Of a DNA stretch of 55,059 nucleotides, positions 16,302 to 25,729 are shown one piece after another. The stretch comes from Bacteroidota bacterium (GTDB lineage Bacteria > Bacteroidota > Bacteroidia > Chitinophagales > Chitinophagaceae), in the NCBI GenBank assembly GCA_026391195.1, contig JAPLEI010000161.1, positions 1 to 55,059 on the forward strand, in the 5' to 3' direction. Both the position numbers and the translations under genes were made by a program. Within the stretch, counting starts at the first letter, position 1. The number at the start of each line of letters is the position of its first letter. The notes under the pieces were generated by a model. It was not told the origin of the DNA. It did no database searches and worked only from the letters and a program-made list of their open reading frames with translations.

Positions 16302-16880
16302 ATGAAAGTGCTGGTTTTTGATAATTACGATTCTTTTACCTTCAACCTGGTTCATCTGGTGAAGCAGCTCACATCCGATGAAGTAACGGTAGTGCGCAAC
16401 GATCAGATGCCCCTGGGGGAAGTGGATGCCTTTGATAAAATCATCCTATCTCCGGGCCCAGGCATACCGGAGGAAGCAGGACTTTTACTCCCCCTAATTA
16501 AGCAATATGCTGCCACCAAATCTATCCTGGGCGTTTGTTTGGGGCATCAGGCAATCGGACAAGCATTTGGCGCACAGCTAAAAAATTTACCGGCTGTTTT
16601 TCATGGAGTGGCAACGCCCATTCAATTATTGCCGGCTTCTAATAGAGGAAATGACTGGTTTACCGGTTTAGCGCAACCCATTGAAGTGGGAAGATACCAT
16701 AGCTGGGTGGTGAGTGATGAAAACCTACCCAATTGTATTGAAGTTACGGCAAGAGATGCACAGGATTACATCATGGCACTCCGGCATCGGGAACTAGATG
16801 TGCAGGGGGTTCAGTTTCATCCCGAAAGTATTCTTACTCCCCAGGGATTAGCAATGATGCGTAACTGGCTTGATAAATAA
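16302..16880 (+). CDS. trpG: Anthranilate synthase component II, glutamine amidotransferase (TrpG)
   Basis: 192-residue class I glutamine amidotransferase that supplies ammonia to TrpE. The nucleophile Cys is in ILGVCLGHQAIG; the His-Glu pair is in VQFHPESILTPQG; the oxyanion region is LSPGPGIPEEAG. It is not fused to TrpD. The same protein family also provides PabA for folate synthesis, and no second copy is visible here, so it could serve both. 19 bp after trpE. Confidence 0.96.
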   Translation: MKVLVFDNYDSFTFNLVHLVKQLTSDEVTVVRNDQMPLGEVDAFDKIILSPGPGIPEEAGLLLPLIKQYAATKSILGVCLGHQAIGQAFGAQLKNLPAVFHGVATPIQLLPASNRGNDWFTGLAQPIEVGRYHSWVVSDENLPNCIEVTARDAQDYIMALRHRELDVQGVQFHPESILTPQGLAMMRNWLDK

Positions 16881-16901
16881 AAATTGAAAAATCATTTACT
16901 G

Positions 16902-17897
16902 ATGAAAAAAATATTGAACTATTTACTGGAACATAAAACGCTTTCCCGCGAAGCAGCCAAAGATGTGCTGCTGCAAATGTCGGAAGGCAAGTTCAACGAC
17001 AGTGAGCTGGCTGCTTTTATCACGGTATTTCTTATGCGAAGTATTACTATTGATGAGTTACTTGGATTCCGGGATGCCCTCTTATCGCTCTGTGTGAAAG
17101 TTGATTTAGGAAATCATCGGGTGATTGATATTGTAGGTACCGGTGGCGATGGAAAAAACACATTCAATATTTCTACCCTCGCTTGTTTTATTGTAGCAGG
17201 TGCAGGAGAAAAAGTGGCCAAACATGGCAATTACGGGGCTTCCAGTATCAGCGGTTCTTCGAATGTAATGGAGCAGTTGGGATATGTTTTTACCAACCAA
17301 AGTGATCAACTGCGTAAAGAATTAGAAACTGCCAATATTTGTTTTCTACATGCCCCCCTGTTTCATCCGGCATTAAAAGTGGTAGGGCCTATCAGAAGAA
17401 ATTTGGGAGTACGTACTTTCTTTAACATGCTGGGCCCCTTAGTAAATCCTGCTGCTCCTGCCACCCAATTAATTGGCGTGTATAGTTTAGAAATGGCCCG
17501 CATTTATAATTATGTATTGCAGCAAACGGGGAAACCTTTTACCATTATACATAGTTTAGATGGATATGATGAAGTATCTCTTACCAATGATACTAAAGTA
17601 ATTACTGCTGACGGTGAACGGATGTTTGCTCCCAGGGAACTGGGGAAAAGACAGGTACATCCGGAAGATTTATCCGGAGGAAATACCTTGGAAGAAGCTG
17701 CCGCCATTTTCCGGTCAATTATCAGCGGCAAGGGCACCTGGGCACAAAATGCGGTGGTATTGGCCAATGCTGCCCTCGCATTAAAAGGTACCGGAAACTA
17801 TGCCAATTACGAAGATGCTTATCAAGCAGCCGTTAGAAGTTTAGAAAGCGGTGCTGCACTACAATCTTTAGAAACCCTAATTGCTTTGCAGCCATGA
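16902..17897 (+). CDS. trpD: Anthranilate phosphoribosyltransferase (TrpD)
   Basis: Transfers phosphoribosyl from PRPP to anthranilate. The start at ATG 16902 (MKKILNYLLEHK, 331 residues) is preferred over the TTG at 16884, which gives six extra non-conserved residues. Motifs: DIVGTGGDGKNTFNIST (PRPP/phosphate loop), KHGNYGASSISGSSNVMEQLG, GVRTFFNMLGPLVNPA and HSLDGYDEVSL. The 3' end overlaps trpC by 4 bp, a sign of translational coupling. Confidence 0.96.
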   Translation: MKKILNYLLEHKTLSREAAKDVLLQMSEGKFNDSELAAFITVFLMRSITIDELLGFRDALLSLCVKVDLGNHRVIDIVGTGGDGKNTFNISTLACFIVAGAGEKVAKHGNYGASSISGSSNVMEQLGYVFTNQSDQLRKELETANICFLHAPLFHPALKVVGPIRRNLGVRTFFNMLGPLVNPAAPATQLIGVYSLEMARIYNYVLQQTGKPFTIIHSLDGYDEVSLTNDTKVITADGERMFAPRELGKRQVHPEDLSGGNTLEEAAAIFRSIISGKGTWAQNAVVLANAALALKGTGNYANYEDAYQAAVRSLESGAALQSLETLIALQP

Positions 17898-18697
17898 ACA
17901 TCCTAGAAACCATCATAGCTGCTAAACATAACGAAGTAGCTGCCCGCAAAAAAATAATCCCTGCCAGTAAACTAGAGCAGTCTCCCTTGTTTATGCAACC
18001 GCTGCCCAGTCTACGGCAATCGTTGTTGCATCCCTCCACCAATGGAATCATTGCCGAGTTTAAACGAAAATCACCCAGCAAAGGAAATATTCATTTGGAT
18101 GCCGATGTGGTATCGGTTACCCAAGCCTATGCCCAGGCAGGTGCATCCGGCATTTCGGTGCTTACCGATGAATACTTTTTCGGAGGCAGCTGGACTGATT
18201 TAGATGCAGCTATTCAATGGGGAACCCCGGTATTGCGCAAAGATTTTATAATTGATGAGTACCAATTAATAGAAGCCCGTGCCCACGGAGCAGCCGTAAT
18301 TTTGCTGATTGCCGCCTGCCTTAGTCCGCAACAAGTGAAAACCCTGGCAGAAACCGCTCATTCACTGGGGTTAGAAATTTTACTAGAGTTGCACGATGCT
18401 TCGGAGCTTGAACTTATACATCCCACAGTAACTATGGTGGGTATCAATAACAGAAGCCTGAAAAATTTTGAAGTGAATTGGCATCATTCTATAGAACTGG
18501 CTGCTAAAATCCCCTCCGAATTTCCTGCTATTGCAGAAAGCGGTATTGATTCGGTTGAAACCCTGCTGCAGTTGCAGGCTGCCGGCTTTAGTGGCTTTTT
18601 GATGGGCGAATATTTTATGAAGCAAGCCAACCCTGCCGAGGCCTTCATCCGTTTTTCTCAAACGCTACAGCAGGCAAGAAATGTAACTGAAAACTAA
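17894..18697 (+). CDS. trpC: Indole-3-glycerol phosphate synthase (TrpC)
   Basis: Converts CdRP to indole-3-glycerol phosphate. 267-residue TIM barrel: IIAEFKRKSPSKGNI (catalytic lysines), ASGISVLTDEYFFGGS, VLRKDFIIDEYQL, ILLELHDASEL, GINNRSLKNFEV and IAESGIDSVETLLQLQAAGFSGFLMGEYFM. Separate from TrpF here, unlike the enterobacterial fusion. Overlaps trpD by 4 bp and trpF by 1 bp. Confidence 0.96.
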   Translation: MNILETIIAAKHNEVAARKKIIPASKLEQSPLFMQPLPSLRQSLLHPSTNGIIAEFKRKSPSKGNIHLDADVVSVTQAYAQAGASGISVLTDEYFFGGSWTDLDAAIQWGTPVLRKDFIIDEYQLIEARAHGAAVILLIAACLSPQQVKTLAETAHSLGLEILLELHDASELELIHPTVTMVGINNRSLKNFEVNWHHSIELAAKIPSEFPAIAESGIDSVETLLQLQAAGFSGFLMGEYFMKQANPAEAFIRFSQTLQQARNVTEN

Positions 18698-19386
18698 TGA
18701 CGGAAAGCACCCTATATAGCCAACCATCTGCTCCTACTTTCCGTTTGAAAGTGTGCGGACTAACCCAACACGAGCAAGTGATGGAGTTAGATAATCTGGG
18801 GGTGATATTTGCCGGCTTTATTTTTTATGCGCCATCGCCCCGTTATTATAAAAGATACCTGGACACAGCAGTATTAAAAAAAATTCGGGGTAAACATATC
18901 AATAAAGTGGGGGTGTTTGTAAATGCCTCGGTTGATGAGGTGTTGAAAGCGGTTGATGATGCGGGACTCAGCATGGTGCAATTGCATGGGGATGAATCGC
19001 CCAAAACCTGCGAGCGCATTGCAGAATATGTTTCGGTAATAAAAGCTTTTCGTTTGCGGGATGATGACCAGGTTATGTGGAAAGTGAAAGATTATCAGGC
19101 AGCGGCCGATATGTTTTTGTTTGATACTGCCACTGCTGAATATGGAGGCTCTGGAAAAAAGTTCGATTGGAAAGTGTTGGGAGGATTAAAAATTGGCAAA
19201 CCCTTTTTTTTAAGTGGTGGTATTGGTCCCGATGATGCACCCAAGATTCATCAGTTTGCAGCTGATCCGGTGGCGGCAGATTTATTTGCCCTGGATATCA
19301 ATAGCCTATTTGAAACCGCACCGGGTGTAAAAGATATCAAACAAGTAGAAAAATTTATTCAACAACTAACGAACCCAAACGTATAA
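18697..19386 (+). CDS. trpF: Phosphoribosylanthranilate isomerase (TrpF)
   Basis: Amadori isomerisation of PRA to CdRP. 229-residue barrel: LKVCGLTQHEQ (catalytic Cys), VGVFVNASVDEVLKAVDDAGLSMVQLHGDESP, FLFDTATAEYGGSGKKFDWKVL, FFLSGGIGPDD and DINSLFETAPGVKD (catalytic Asp). A dedicated TrpF means the neighbouring HisA need not be a dual-substrate PriA enzyme. The N-terminus has about 12 extra residues compared with the family; a later start is possible but no better ATG is seen. Confidence 0.95.
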   Translation: MTESTLYSQPSAPTFRLKVCGLTQHEQVMELDNLGVIFAGFIFYAPSPRYYKRYLDTAVLKKIRGKHINKVGVFVNASVDEVLKAVDDAGLSMVQLHGDESPKTCERIAEYVSVIKAFRLRDDDQVMWKVKDYQAAADMFLFDTATAEYGGSGKKFDWKVLGGLKIGKPFFLSGGIGPDDAPKIHQFAADPVAADLFALDINSLFETAPGVKDIKQVEKFIQQLTNPNV

Positions 19387-19396
19387 CCTACCTAAT

Positions 19397-20611
19397 ATGC
19401 AAACTGAAACCATCACCCAAAGCTTTGTACATCCAGATACCGAAGGTTACTATGGCAACTTCGGAGGAGCTTACATACCCGAGATGCTCTATCGGAATGT
19501 AAGTGAACTGAGAGAACAGTACCTCAACATTATTCATGGTGCCGATTTTAGAAAGGAAATGGAAAGCCTGTTGCGTGATTATGTGGGCAGACCAACCCCC
19601 CTCTTCTTATCGGAACGTTTGGGCAAAGAACTGAATACGCAGTTGTATTTAAAGCGGGAAGATCTTTGCCATACCGGCGCGCATAAAATCAATAATACGG
19701 TTGGCCAGATTTTATTGGCCCGTAGATTGGGTAAAACACGCATCATTGCAGAAACCGGTGCTGGGCAACATGGGGTAGCTACTGCCACGGTTTGTGCATT
19801 AAAGGGAATGGAATGTATCGTGTATATGGGCGAAAAAGATATCCAGCGCCAGGCACCCAATGTGGCAAGGATGAAAATGCTGGGGGCAAAAGTGATACCC
19901 GCTATGAGTGGAAGCAGAACCCTGAAGGATGCTACCAATGAAGCCATTCGTGATTGGATTAATCATCCCAATGATACCCATTATATTATTGGCAGTGTGG
20001 TAGGGCCACATCCTTATCCGGATATGGTTGCCCGCTTTCAAAGTGTAATTAGTGAAGAAATAAGGATGCAACTGCTCGATAAAACCGGATCTGAACTACC
20101 AACCCATGTGGTAGCTTGTGTGGGTGGCGGAAGTAATGCTGCCGGCGCCTTTTATCATTTTCTAGATGAGCCCACTGTAAAAATTGTTGCAGTAGAAGCG
20201 GCGGGCCATGGAATTCATAGTGGCATGAGTGCAGCCACCACCCAATTGGGTAAACCAGGAATTTTACATGGCAGCATGAGTTTGGTGATGCAAACAGCAG
20301 ATGGTCAGGTTACCGAGCCGCATAGTATTTCTGCAGGATTAGATTATCCGGGGGTGGGCCCCATCCATGCAAATTTGTATAAGAGCGGTCGCGGACAGTT
20401 TGAGAGTGCTACGGATGCGGAAGCCTTGGAGTGGGCTTTTCATGTAAGTAAAACAGAGGGCATTATTCCAGCGTTGGAAACAGCGCATGCTTTTGCTGTA
20501 TTACCCCGCCTTGGATTAAAACCCACCGATCGGGTAGTAGTATGCTTAAGTGGCAGAGGAGATAAGGATCTGGGAACTTATATGCAGGAACTGGATCGAT
20601 TTGAAAAATAA
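19397..20611 (+). CDS. trpB: Tryptophan synthase beta chain (TrpB)
   Basis: PLP-dependent condensation of indole and serine to tryptophan. 404 residues of the TrpB1 type, with the GYYGNFGGAYIPEML opening, PLP lysine Lys97 in GAHKINNTVGQ, ETGAGQHGVATAT, CVGGGSNAAG (phosphate-binding loop), GLDYPGVGP and SGRGDKD. Indole is channelled from TrpA in an alpha2-beta2 complex. 10 bp after trpF, 16 bp before trpA. Confidence 0.97.
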   Translation: MQTETITQSFVHPDTEGYYGNFGGAYIPEMLYRNVSELREQYLNIIHGADFRKEMESLLRDYVGRPTPLFLSERLGKELNTQLYLKREDLCHTGAHKINNTVGQILLARRLGKTRIIAETGAGQHGVATATVCALKGMECIVYMGEKDIQRQAPNVARMKMLGAKVIPAMSGSRTLKDATNEAIRDWINHPNDTHYIIGSVVGPHPYPDMVARFQSVISEEIRMQLLDKTGSELPTHVVACVGGGSNAAGAFYHFLDEPTVKIVAVEAAGHGIHSGMSAATTQLGKPGILHGSMSLVMQTADGQVTEPHSISAGLDYPGVGPIHANLYKSGRGQFESATDAEALEWAFHVSKTEGIIPALETAHAFAVLPRLGLKPTDRVVVCLSGRGDKDLGTYMQELDRFEK

Positions 20612-20627
20612 ACTGAAATAAAATTGT

Positions 20628-21425
20628 ATGAGCCGGATTGCTGAATTATTTAAAGAAAAAAAATCGCATGTGCTGAATGTTTACTGCACTGCCGGCTATC
20701 CAAAACTGGATAGTACCCTGCCCATAATGCGCGCCTTGCAAGAAAGTGGGGTAGATTTAATTGAACTGGGGATACCCTATAGCGATCCACTAGCCGATGG
20801 ACCCGTAATTCAGGCAAGCAGTAGTGAAGCGATAGAAAATGGCATGACCCTCGAAGTGCTGTTTGATCAATTAAAGGAATTGCGATTGCCCACTGCCGAA
20901 GGGGGCCTGGGTAATCAGCTCCCAGTGATTTTGATGGGTTATATGAATCCCGTTTTACAATTTGGTTTCGAACGCTTTTGTGCCAAAGCTGCGGAAGTAG
21001 GGGTGGATGGCATTATTTTGCCCGACTTACCTGCATTTGAATTTAAGCAACACTATGGAACTATTTTGCAGAAATATCAATTGGATTTCATTTTTCTGGT
21101 AACCCCGGAAACTACGCCGGAAAGAGTGTTACAATTGGATTCGCTTAGTTCGGGATTTTTATATGCAGTAAGTTCTTCTGCCACTACAGGAAATGAACAA
21201 AATATGGATACGGTATCTGCCTACCTGCAAAAACTGGCCCTGATGCCGCTAAAAAATCCTGTTTTGGTTGGTTTTGGAATAAAAGATCGAAAAACATTTT
21301 TAACTGCCTGTGAACATACTGCCGGGGCTATTATTGGCTCTGCCTATATAAAAGTATTGCACGGTAACATACATTATAGCAGTGTAACCCAACATTTTAT
21401 TCATTCCATCCTTCATGCCGATTAA
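20628..21425 (+). CDS. trpA: Tryptophan synthase alpha chain (TrpA)
   Basis: Retro-aldol cleavage of indole glycerol phosphate to indole. 265 residues. Catalytic Glu46 and Asp57 are in DLIELGIPYSDPLADGPVIQ; further motifs are GVDGIILPDLPAFE, LDFIFLVTPETTPER, YAVSSSATTG, LVGFGIKDRKT and IIGSAYIK. hisH begins 2 bp after its stop, so trpA is directly linked to the second half of the histidine pathway. Confidence 0.96.
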   Translation: MSRIAELFKEKKSHVLNVYCTAGYPKLDSTLPIMRALQESGVDLIELGIPYSDPLADGPVIQASSSEAIENGMTLEVLFDQLKELRLPTAEGGLGNQLPVILMGYMNPVLQFGFERFCAKAAEVGVDGIILPDLPAFEFKQHYGTILQKYQLDFIFLVTPETTPERVLQLDSLSSGFLYAVSSSATTGNEQNMDTVSAYLQKLALMPLKNPVLVGFGIKDRKTFLTACEHTAGAIIGSAYIKVLHGNIHYSSVTQHFIHSILHAD

Positions 21426-21427
21426 TT

Positions 21428-22030
21428 ATGGAATTGGTAATCATTCAATATAATGCCGGAAATATTCAATCGGTTTTGTATGCGCTGGAACGGATGGGAC
21501 AATCGGCGGTGGTAACCGATAATCCCGATCGCATTCGAAATGCCGATAAAGTAATTTTTCCGGGTGTGGGAGAGGCGAGCTCTGCCATGCAGTATTTGCG
21601 GGAAAGACAATTAGATTCGGTAATTACTAGTTTGCAGCAGCCCGTGTTGGGTATATGTTTGGGCATGCAATTACTTTGTTCGTATAGTGAAGAAAACGAT
21701 ACCACCTGTTTGGGAATATTCAGTGAGCGGGTAGTAAAGATGCAAGCACCAGCAGCAAAGGCAGGGCAACGGTATAAAATTCCGCAGATCGGATGGAACA
21801 GTATTGCACAATTACATTCACCGTTGATGGAGGGAATTGCTGAAAACAGCTATTGCTATTTTGTTCATGGCTATTATGTACCCTTTGGAGCACATACCAT
21901 TGCAACTACCGATTATATTCAGCCTTATAGTGCCGCACTGCATAAAGATAATTTCTACGGAACCCAATTTCATCCCGAAAAAAGTGCCGAAACGGGGGCC
22001 CGTATCTTGCAAAATTTTATCAACCTGTAA
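21428..22030 (+). CDS. hisH: Imidazole glycerol phosphate synthase, glutaminase subunit (HisH)
   Basis: Class I amidotransferase supplying ammonia to HisF. 200 residues: VIFPGVGEASSAM, nucleophile Cys in VLGICLGMQLLC, IPQIGWNSI, FVHGYYVP, and the His-Glu pair in YGTQFHPEKSAETG. Forms a 1:1 complex with HisF. Located 2 bp downstream of trpA with no room for its own promoter, so it must be read from upstream, including the trp attenuator. Confidence 0.96.
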   Translation: MELVIIQYNAGNIQSVLYALERMGQSAVVTDNPDRIRNADKVIFPGVGEASSAMQYLRERQLDSVITSLQQPVLGICLGMQLLCSYSEENDTTCLGIFSERVVKMQAPAAKAGQRYKIPQIGWNSIAQLHSPLMEGIAENSYCYFVHGYYVPFGAHTIATTDYIQPYSAALHKDNFYGTQFHPEKSAETGARILQNFINL

Positions 22031-22039
22031 ATTCCAAAC

Positions 22040-22759
22040 ATGCAAATTATTCCTGCCATCGATATCATTGCGGGTAATTGTGTACGGCTAACGCAGGGAG
22101 ATTATGCACAAGAAACACGCTATAGTCAGCATCCGCTGGATGTAGCAAAGGAATTTGAGCAGGCTGGATTGGAAAGAGTTCACCTGGTAGATTTAGAGGG
22201 AGCCAAAGCTGGAAAAATTATGAATGCCGCCGTACTGGAAACAATTGCAGCGCATACATCACTGCAGGTTGATTTTGGGGGTGGTATCCATACCGAAGCA
22301 GCAGTACAAAAGGTGATTGATGCCGGGGCCACCTGGGTAACCATCGGTAGTGTGGCGGTAAAAGCGAAAGAGAAATTGAATGGATGGCTGGATACATTTG
22401 GGGTGGAAAGATTTATGCTGGGTGCAGATGTGAAGGGAACCCAACTGGCAATCAGCGGATGGACGGAAACCACTGATCAAGAAATTCTTCCCTTTATTGA
22501 ATATTGGGCATCCCGCGGTATCCGTCAGGTTTTTTGTACCGATATCAGTAAAGATGGACAACTGGCCGGCCCCTCTTTGGAACTTTATCAAACCATCTTA
22601 CAGCGATTCCCGAACATATACTTTATCGCCAGTGGGGGCGTTAGTGCTATGGATGATTTGATAGCACTACAAGAGATAGGATGCAGCGCAGCAATTGTGG
22701 GAAAAGCGATTTACGAAAAAAGAATTTCCCTGCAACAACTGGCCGACTGGAAAAATTAA
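22040..22759 (+). CDS. hisA: ProFAR isomerase (HisA)
   Basis: Isomerises ProFAR to PRFAR. 239-residue TIM barrel with phosphate sites: [22 protein letters not shown] (catalytic Asp8), [50 protein letters not shown] (second catalytic Asp) and [12 protein letters not shown]. Distant duplicate of HisF, which follows after 4 bp. Confidence 0.96.
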   Translation: MQIIPAIDIIAGNCVRLTQGDYAQETRYSQHPLDVAKEFEQAGLERVHLVDLEGAKAGKIMNAAVLETIAAHTSLQVDFGGGIHTEAAVQKVIDAGATWVTIGSVAVKAKEKLNGWLDTFGVERFMLGADVKGTQLAISGWTETTDQEILPFIEYWASRGIRQVFCTDISKDGQLAGPSLELYQTILQRFPNIYFIASGGVSAMDDLIALQEIGCSAAIVGKAIYEKRISLQQLADWKN

Positions 22760-22763
22760 TTAC

Positions 22764-23519
22764 ATGCTAACCAAACGAATCATACCCTGTTTAGATATCC
22801 GAGACGGCCGAACCGTAAAAGGGGTAAATTTTGAGTCTATCCGGGATGCCGGAGATCCCGTTGAATTGGCCGAACTGTATGCACGCGAAGGGGCAGATGA
22901 ATTGGTTTTTTTGGATATTACTGCCACCATTGAAAAACGGAAAACCCTGCACCAGCTGGTAAACCGGATTGCGCATCATATCAATATTCCTTTTACGGTT
23001 GGAGGCGGTATTTCGTCGGTGGAAGATGTGCATATCCTATTACAAAATGGGGCAGATAAGGTAAGTGTGAATTCGGCTGCTTTTAAAAACCCGGAACTGA
23101 TTAATCAGCTGGCGAAAAGTTTTGGTAGTCAATGCATTGTTCTCGCTATTGATACCCAATTAGAGGCCGATGGCGAATGGTATGTTTATTTGAATGGGGG
23201 TAGGGTAAAAACCCCCATGCGTTGTATCGATTGGGCCCGCCAGGCCGTTGATGCCGGTGCTGGAGAAATATTGCTCACCTCTATGAACAACGACGGAACC
23301 AAAAAAGGGTTTGCGCTGGATATTACCCGGTTATTGGCGGATGAGCTGCCGGTACCGGTGATTGCCTCGGGTGGTGGGGGTACCGTAGCGCATTTTGTGG
23401 AAGTATTTACAGAGGCACATGCCGATGCTGCATTGGCGGCCAGCATTTTTCATTTTAAAGAATTAACCATTCCTGATTTAAAGCAACAACTTCGTTTACA
23501 AGAAATTGCAATAAGATAA
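22764..23519 (+). CDS. hisF: Imidazole glycerol phosphate synthase, cyclase subunit (HisF)
   Basis: Uses ammonia from HisH to convert PRFAR to IGP and AICAR, the latter returning to purine synthesis. Start at ATG 22764 ([16 protein letters not shown], 251 residues); the longer frame to 22695 overlaps hisA and adds unrelated residues. Catalytic Asp11 is in [15 protein letters not shown] and the second Asp in [10 protein letters not shown]; also [34 protein letters not shown] and [10 protein letters not shown]. Confidence 0.97.
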   Translation: MLTKRIIPCLDIRDGRTVKGVNFESIRDAGDPVELAELYAREGADELVFLDITATIEKRKTLHQLVNRIAHHINIPFTVGGGISSVEDVHILLQNGADKVSVNSAAFKNPELINQLAKSFGSQCIVLAIDTQLEADGEWYVYLNGGRVKTPMRCIDWARQAVDAGAGEILLTSMNNDGTKKGFALDITRLLADELPVPVIASGGGGTVAHFVEVFTEAHADAALAASIFHFKELTIPDLKQQLRLQEIAIR

Positions 23520-23541
23520 CTAATATTTTAATTTAAATAAA

Positions 23542-24141
23542 ATGCAACCCGATTTTAAAAAATATACCGATGGATTATTGCCCGCCATTGTACAGGATGC
23601 CCATACACGAAAAGTATTGATGCTGGGATTTATGAATGAGGAAGCCTGGGAAAAAACCCTTCAAACTGGGCAGGTAACTTTTTTCAGTCGCACGAAACAG
23701 CGCTTGTGGACCAAGGGGGAGGAGAGCGGTAATTCCCTAAAACTGATATCGCATGCCCTGGATTGTGATGCCGATACCTTGTTGTTGCAGGTGAATCCAA
23801 AGGGCCCGGTTTGCCATACGGGGGCAGCTACCTGCTGGAATGATAGTAACACAACCGGAAACTTTTTGGAGGCCTTGGAGCAGGTGATTGAGAGCCGCAA
23901 ATCTGCCGATCCGGAAAGCTCATATGTAGCAAAAATGTATGCGAAGGGATTGAACAAAATAGCCCAAAAAGTGGGGGAGGAGGCCGTGGAGCTGGTAATT
24001 GAATCGAAAGACAATAACCCCGAGCTTTTTTTAAACGAAGCGGCAGACTTGTTATTTCATTATTTACTTTTGCTTAACGCGAAAGGTGTTAATTTGCAGA
24101 AGGTAACCGATTTGCTGCAAGAACGACATCGAACCGCATAA
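23542..24141 (+). CDS. hisI: Bifunctional phosphoribosyl-AMP cyclohydrolase / phosphoribosyl-ATP pyrophosphohydrolase (HisIE)
   Basis: 199-residue fusion. HisI (about 1-110) opens the adenine ring: VLMLGFMNEEAWEKT, FFSRTKQRLWTKGEESGN, DCDADTLLLQVNPKGPVCHTG with metal-binding Asp and Cys residues. HisE (about 115-199) removes pyrophosphate: YVAKMYAKGLNKIAQKVGEEAVELVIE, NEAADLLFHYLLLL. This fusion is common. Last his gene; 33 bp later an unrelated TlpA-like gene starts on the same strand. Confidence 0.96.
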   Translation: MQPDFKKYTDGLLPAIVQDAHTRKVLMLGFMNEEAWEKTLQTGQVTFFSRTKQRLWTKGEESGNSLKLISHALDCDADTLLLQVNPKGPVCHTGAATCWNDSNTTGNFLEALEQVIESRKSADPESSYVAKMYAKGLNKIAQKVGEEAVELVIESKDNNPELFLNEAADLLFHYLLLLNAKGVNLQKVTDLLQERHRTA

Positions 24142-24174
24142 ATCTGTATAACCGTAGTTATAAAAATATCTTCC

Positions 24175-25269
24175 ATGAAAAAAGCATTATTAGTCGTTTT
24201 TCTTTTTCCCGTTTTGGCATTTGCGCAAACCAAAGAGCCCTTTGTACTTAAAGGATATGTGACTGGACTAAAGGACAGTGTTACTGCATTTTTAATGAAT
24301 GCCAATAACAGCCGTACACTGGCAACCGGAACGGTTGTAAATGGCAATTTTACCCTCAAAGGGAATGTTCGCGAACCGGATATGTTTCAACTTGGTTTTA
24401 TTGGCTATAATCAAAGTACCGAATTGTTTTTACAAAACGATCAGGTAGCCCTGAATGGTGATATCAATAACCTGCCAGCTGTTACCGTTACCGGTTCTGC
24501 AGTGAATGAAGATTTTACGATGTTCAAACAACAATTCATTCCATATATCAATCGCTTACGCGAATTGGGCGCTGCTGTGAATGCTGAAGCCAATCCAGCC
24601 AAAAAAGATTCCTTGATGAAGGGGTATAATGTGGTTCGCCAACAGGCCGCAGCTGCTACCAACCTGTTTATTCAGGCTAAACCAGCTTCTCCGGTGAGTT
24701 CTCTGGTATTGGCAGTGATGATGGGTGGCTTTGATGGTATTGCCGATTTGGAAGCTAAATACGCTCAATTGCAACCTTCGGCTAAACGCGGATTCTATGC
24801 ACAAAATATTGAAAAAACTATCGCAGAAGCCAAGCAGGCCCAGATTGGTCAGGTGGGTACCCAGGCGGTAGATTTTACCCAACAGGATGTGAATGGTAAA
24901 CCCATTGCGCTTTCTTCCTTCCGGGGCAAATATGTGCTCATCGACTTCTGGGCTAGCTGGTGCGGACCTTGTCGTGCCGAAAATCCCAATGTGGTGAATG
25001 CTTTCAATCAGTTTAAGGGTAAAAACTTTACCGTTTTGGGTGTTTCTCTGGATAATGCCAAGCCAAATTGGTTGCAGGCCATCCAGGCAGATAATCTGAG
25101 CTGGACCCACGTGAGTGATTTGCAATATTGGAATAATTCAGTAGCGCAATTGTATCGCATCGGTAGTATTCCTGCTAATATTTTGGTTGATCCCACTGGT
25201 AAAATTGTAGCGCGCGACCTCCGCGGAGCAGACCTCACCCGCAAGCTGGCCGAACTGTTGGGTCAATAA
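24175..25269 (+). CDS. TlpA-like thiol-disulfide oxidoreductase with N-terminal DUF4369
   Basis: 364 residues: signal peptide (MKKALLVVFLFPVLAFAQ), a DUF4369 domain (about 25-115), a helical linker (about 120-220), and a C-terminal thioredoxin fold (about 225-364) with the redox motif WASWCGPCRAENP (Cys263, Cys266) and the cis-Pro region SIPANILVD. Such proteins keep periplasmic cysteines reduced, for instance during cytochrome c maturation. It follows hisIE by 33 bp and may be read through from the supra-operon, but has no metabolic link to it. Opposes the ArsC-family gene. Confidence 0.92.
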   Translation: MKKALLVVFLFPVLAFAQTKEPFVLKGYVTGLKDSVTAFLMNANNSRTLATGTVVNGNFTLKGNVREPDMFQLGFIGYNQSTELFLQNDQVALNGDINNLPAVTVTGSAVNEDFTMFKQQFIPYINRLRELGAAVNAEANPAKKDSLMKGYNVVRQQAAAATNLFIQAKPASPVSSLVLAVMMGGFDGIADLEAKYAQLQPSAKRGFYAQNIEKTIAEAKQAQIGQVGTQAVDFTQQDVNGKPIALSSFRGKYVLIDFWASWCGPCRAENPNVVNAFNQFKGKNFTVLGVSLDNAKPNWLQAIQADNLSWTHVSDLQYWNNSVAQLYRIGSIPANILVDPTGKIVARDLRGADLTRKLAELLGQ

Positions 25270-25286
25270 TCATCTGTGCAAGGCAA

Positions 25287-25637
25287 TTACAGAAAAAGCG
25301 AAAGGTATTGGTCTCCATCAAACCCAACAACCATCACTTTGCCATCCTTTTCAATCAAGGGCCGCTTAAGTATACTTGTTTGTGTGCTCAATAACTGAAG
25401 AGTACCTTTTTCTGTTTGCACTAGTTTTTCATTTCCCGCACTGTTCTTCCTCCAGGTGGTTCCTTTCCGGTTGATCAGCAGTTCCCAGCCAACCTGTTGC
25501 GCCCAGTCTTTAAGTTTATCCGGTGAGATACCCAATTTTTGATAATTATGAAATGTAAAGGGAATTCGATTTTGGTCGAACCATTGTGTAGCCTTTTTTA
25601 CGGTGTTGCAATTGGGAATTCCATAGATCATATACAT
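25287..25637 (-). CDS. ArsC/Spx-family thioredoxin-fold protein (YffB-like)
   Basis: About 116 residues from the ATG at 25637 (25631 is equally possible). MYMIYGIPNCNTVKKATQWFDQN carries the single N-terminal Cys of the ArsC/YffB family; downstream are LLINRKGTTWRK, the TSILKRPLIE segment with the arsenate-reductase-type cis-Pro, and a final VGFDGDQYLSLF. No second active-site Cys is seen, as in YffB proteins that use glutathione or another thiol. No ars genes are nearby, so arsenate reduction is not implied. Divergent from the receptor gene at 25730. Confidence 0.85.
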   Translation of the reverse strand: MYMIYGIPNCNTVKKATQWFDQNRIPFTFHNYQKLGISPDKLKDWAQQVGWELLINRKGTTWRKNSAGNEKLVQTEKGTLQLLSTQTSILKRPLIEKDGKVMVVGFDGDQYLSLFL

Positions 25638-25729
25638 ATTTACCGATTTGAGTTGCAAAATTAGCCACGAAACACATTTATTGGGCAGATTTGCGCGCTT
25701 TGTTTTACTTTGATGATTAGGATAGGTTC

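Noticed and set aside
22695..22763. Upstream start for hisF
   Set aside because: The extension overlaps hisA in another frame and lacks similarity to HisF, whereas [16 protein letters not shown] at 22764 is the canonical N-terminus.
24556..25125. 189-codon minus-strand frame opposite the TlpA-like gene
   Set aside because: Antisense to a gene with clear signal peptide and CxxC motif; no independent support.
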